NCBI GenBank assembly: GCA_021613375.1
Contig: CM038720.1
Location: 12,228,962 to 12,292,961 of the forward strand
Length of the DNA stretch: 64,000 nt
Reading direction: 5' to 3'
From: Megaleporinus macrocephalus
Taxonomy: Eukaryota; Chordata; Actinopteri; Characiformes; Anostomidae
Part shown: positions 61,130-64,000 of the stretch, piece by piece
Layout: every line of letters begins with the position of its first letter
How positions within the stretch are numbered: position 1 is the stretch's first letter
The notes under the pieces: generated by a model
Told to the model about the DNA's origin: nothing
Seen by the model: the letters and a program-made list of their open reading frames with translations, nothing else
Databases searched by the model: none
Translations under genes and position numbers: made by a program

Positions 61130-62013
61130 GCCTGTTGGTGGTGTTACTGTTATTCTGTCATTGGTGTTGGTGGTGGTGGTGTTGCTGTTACTGTTATTCT
61201 GTCGGTGGTGGTGGCGTTGCTGTTACTGTTATTCCTGTCGTCGTTGGTGGTGGTGGTCTTGTTGCTGTTTTTGTCATTGTCATAGTTATTGTTGTCGGCG
61301 GTGTTAGTGGTGTTGCTGTTACTGTTTTGTCATTGGTGGTGGAGGAGGTGTTGTCGTTGTTATAGTTATTGTCGGTGGTGTTGCTGTAACTGTTCTGTCG
61401 TTGTCGGTGGTATTGGTGTTGTCGGTGGTGTTGGTGTTATTGTCGTTGTCGGTGGTGTTGGTGTTGTCGGTGGTGGTGGTGTTATTGTCGTTGTTAGTGG
61501 TGTTGCTGTTACTGTTCTGTCGTTGTCGGTGGTGTTGCTGTTGTCGGTGGTGGTGGTGTTATTGTCATTGTCGGTGGTGTTGCTGTTACTGTTCTGTCGT
61601 TGTCGGTGGTGTTGCTGTTTTCGGTGGTGGTGGTGTCATTGTCGTTGTTGGTGGTGTTGCTGTTACTGTTACTGTTATTCTGTCTTTGGTGGTGGTATTT
61701 ATGTTGTTGTCAGTGGTAGTGTTGTTGTTGTTGTTGTTGTTGTCGGTGGTAGTGTTGTTGTTGTTGTTGTTGTTGTTGTTGTCGGTGGTAGTGTTGTTGT
61801 TGTTGTCGGTGGTAGTGTTGTTGTTGTTGTTGTCGGTGGTGGTGGTGTTACTGTTATTCTGTCATTGGTGTTGGTGGTGGTGTTGTTGTTGGTGTTGTTA
61901 TTGTTGGTGGTGTTGCTGTTGTCGGTGGTGTTGCTGTTACTGTTATTCTGTCGTTGGTGTTGGTGTTGTTGTCGGTGATAGTGTTGTTGTTGTTGTTGTT
62001 ATTGTTGGTGACA
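61130..62013. repeat. Long GTT/GTC/GGT-rich minisatellite
   Basis: About 880 bp made of GTTGTTGTC, GTCGGTGGTG and GTTGCTGTTACTGTTATTCT words in irregular higher-order units. The plus strand has almost no A outside 'gttactgttat' words, so it is strongly strand-asymmetric. Open frames of 205 and 229 codons (Val/Leu/Cys-rich) cross it and are a product of the repeat. Confidence 0.95.
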
Positions 62014-62200
62014 TTTAAATGGAGACAAAGTAAAACAAAAGGCAGCAGTGAGGCTGAAATATTTTTGTCATCTATCTGGTGCATATTCTCTGACTCAGTG
62101 TAGTAAGAGGTCCCTGATCATATGACCCTCCCCATCAATAATGAAGCTGTTGTTTCCAGAGTCTGCTCGGAGACGTCACATTTTTCTCTGAGAAAAGAAA

Positions 62201-62203
<3 letters not shown>

Positions 62204-62244
<41 letters not shown>
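62204..62244. repeat. (CA)n microsatellite
   Basis: About 20 CA units in APC intron 2. Confidence 0.95.
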
Positions 62245-62245
<1 letters not shown>

Positions 62246-62319
62246 GCGTCACAGTCTCCGAAACAGTCTTGGGGTGTTGTTTGTCCCTGAACGAAGGGAG
62301 ATGAACGGCTCGTTTCTGG

Positions 62320-62600
62320 TTGACCTTTCCTTTTCGGACGTCTCCGGCTTTCAGCCGGCGCAGCGATGTGTGTCCGCGGAGGTCAGAGGGCTGCAGCCGC
62401 GCTGACCCCCGCTCCTTTGGGGAGGGGAGGTGTTTTCGCCGAATGGGAAGCAGCTGTATTCTTCATGAGGCCGTGGGTCTGCTGGATAGGATGGGTGGAA
62501 AGAGCTGCTTCCTGAGAGGCAGTCTCGTTGCTGGGGGCTTTTTCTGCCGCCTGCTCCCTGGATTAGCAACTCAAACCGGGCTGGATGGAGGGTCGTCTTG
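62320..62600. other. G+C-rich intronic patch in APC intron 2
   Basis: CpG-containing ('tttcagccggcgcagcgatg', 'gtgtccgcggaggtc') in an A+T-rich intron, with frames open on both strands (93 and 165 codons). It could be a conserved regulatory block. No exon signals were seen. Confidence 0.3.
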
Positions 62601-64000
62601 ATTTCTGTAATGGAGCTATTACACTGATTAGCGTCACAAATGGCAGATGTTAACGGATTACTGTGAGTTTGGATTGTCTGCGAAGATGCAGAGAAGCAGA
62701 CTTTCCTCTGACCGCTCAGTGAACCGCAGTAAGTAGATGTCTCTTCTTTGTAGCAGTTTAGTAGCACCTTTTTTAGGAGGTAATAAAAAGGTGTGGTTAG
62801 CCAAATCAGGTTCTTATTAGAGAAATTAAAAGCTTCTGTGGTTCTCATTATTGTGGTGTTTATAGTTCATGATATTTACAGATGCTTTCTGTTGTTTCTT
62901 GTTGGCTGTGTTGGTGGCCTTGGTGGGTTTTCTAATCTTCTAGTGATTTTTGGGGGTTTTATTGTAAGTTGTAGTTCGCAGCGTACACACACAGTGTGTG
63001 AAGATGCTATACAAGCAAATACCCAAAGTATTACATTGTGTGTACACTTATTTTGCAATTCAACTGAGCTCCTATATAATAATTTTCTCTATATCCAGAG
63101 AAATGATGTATATTATGAAGGCCTTGCCGTCCGTACTGAAGGAAAGAGTATTGTTCTGTATGGTTATATAGAAACATGTTCAATGTAACTGTACTGTTTA
63201 GAGTGTGAAGTCAATAAGAAAGCTAAAATGGGTCTGCGCTCAATCATGACTGCTTAAATAATGGTATAGGAAGTTAATTGCTTATGTCTGCAGACAGCCA
63301 GATGAGGGAGCTATTGGTGATTTCTTGTCATAAAGCGGCAAAGAGGAAACCCCACACTTGTTACACGTCTCATTGCCTTCTGTTCATGGGTCCAGCACCA
63401 TATGTCAACAAAACCTGAGACCAGATACCGGACACTAGAGCTAGCTCCTCCAGTACAAAGTACATTGATATATAACTGGTTGGATTCTTGAACATGGCAG
63501 CTGAATTCAGGGCTTATGTACTTTTGCGGCCTATGTAATTGTAGGGAGATGGGGGTTTAAAGATAACAGCCTGCATCGGCCATCTCAGCTGTTAAAAATA
63601 TTGACGCATGCTCTTTCCTTTCAGATGCTTTACCTATATAGACTAATATTTTTAACTGGGAAGGGAAAAGTGCCCTCCTCCCCCTTTTGTCTTAACACAG
63701 CTGGTAAAGAAACGTTTCTTATCTATCTTTCAACCGTTTGAGCCATTATACGTAGGAGGGCTCACGGGGGTAGGACGGTTCTTATAGAATAGAATAATAC
63801 TTGGACTTGTTTTTGCTGAACCATTGCAGATTGATACAAAGGCCTGAACACGGGTGTAGACGTCAGACAGACCGCAAGAAAATGACTTAACAGGGCGATC
63901 AGTACCTCTCAGCTCACATCCGCAGACGCATCTAACATGCAATCACAACATTAAAGAATTAGCGAGAGCACATCTGTAGGACTTCAAAGCGGTTCTGCGC

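Larger units (their letters stand above)
52652..64000 (+). other. APC: APC intron 2 (5' part)
   Basis: From the APC exon 2 donor to the right edge. I searched for the next exon (expected to read EVLKQLQGSIEDEA...) and did not see it, so the intron is at least 11.3 kb. Stretches 52660-53515, 54460-56570, 58280-60240, 60670-61080 and 62250-64000 hold no supported gene. Local G+C-rich patches are near 54720-54940, 55440-55780 and 62320-62600. Confidence 0.85.

Noticed and set aside
61289..61978. 229-codon Val/Leu/Cys-rich open frame
   Set aside because: It is read from the GTT/GTC/GGT minisatellite, and overlapping frames are open too. No promoter or splice signals.
62351..62848. 165-codon minus-strand frame in APC intron 2
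   Set aside because: The plus strand is open in the same place, base composition explains it, and no family or splice sites were recognised.
52652..64000. Search for APC exon 3 (EVLKQLQGSIEDEA...)
   Set aside because: Not found on the plus strand. It most likely lies to the right of the window.

Overview
This window looks like nuclear DNA of a ray-finned fish, probably a teleost. The evidence is two vertebrate exons with canonical splice sites in a sea of non-coding DNA, a tRNA-derived SINE of the kind common in fishes, several Tc1-like elements, dense hAT-type miniature elements, and long AT, CA and GATA microsatellites. An otophysan (characin or catfish group) is my guess from the repeat types; it is not proven.

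Two genes can be supported and they lie head to head. On the minus strand, 30195-30293 is the first coding exon of EPB41L4A, a FERM-domain protein. It ends at a clean AAG|GTGAGC donor, and everything from 30194 down to 1 appears to be its first intron. On the plus strand, 52499-52651 is the first coding exon of APC (adenomatous polyposis coli). It encodes 45 residues that match the human start as I remember it, with an in-frame stop just upstream and a GAAG|GTACGT donor. A likely non-coding APC exon 1 ends at the CAG|GTAAGA donor at 32729/32730, preceded by a TATA-less promoter-like stretch with NRF1-, ZNF143- and YY1-like sites. APC intron 1 would then be about 19.8 kb, and APC intron 2 runs off the right edge.

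Layout: 1-30194 EPB41L4A intron 1 (repeat rich); 30195-30293 EPB41L4A exon; about 30294-31100 G+C-rich 5' region of EPB41L4A; 31503-32320 repeats, including about four units of about 167 bp; about 32400-32729 APC promoter and exon 1; 32730-52498 APC intron 1; 52499-52651 APC exon 2; 52652-64000 APC intron 2. I found no complete protein-coding gene, tRNA, rRNA or CRISPR array.

Most of the structure is mobile DNA. Several short families share TAGGGGTG/TAGGGCTG-type ends and 8-bp target site duplications (TSDs), many still readable base by base, including nested and abutting insertions. A 1.87-kb long-armed palindrome (20886-22760), a nested MITE pair (50574-51208), two abutting insertions sharing one target word (53516-54455), a 32-bp minisatellite of about 25 units (26008-26808) and a 0.9-kb GTT/GTC/GGT array (61130-62013) are the most striking non-genic objects. 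I saw no convincing new multi-gene system. The best candidates for novelty are the MITE families and their arrangement, and the tight EPB41L4A-APC divergent pair.
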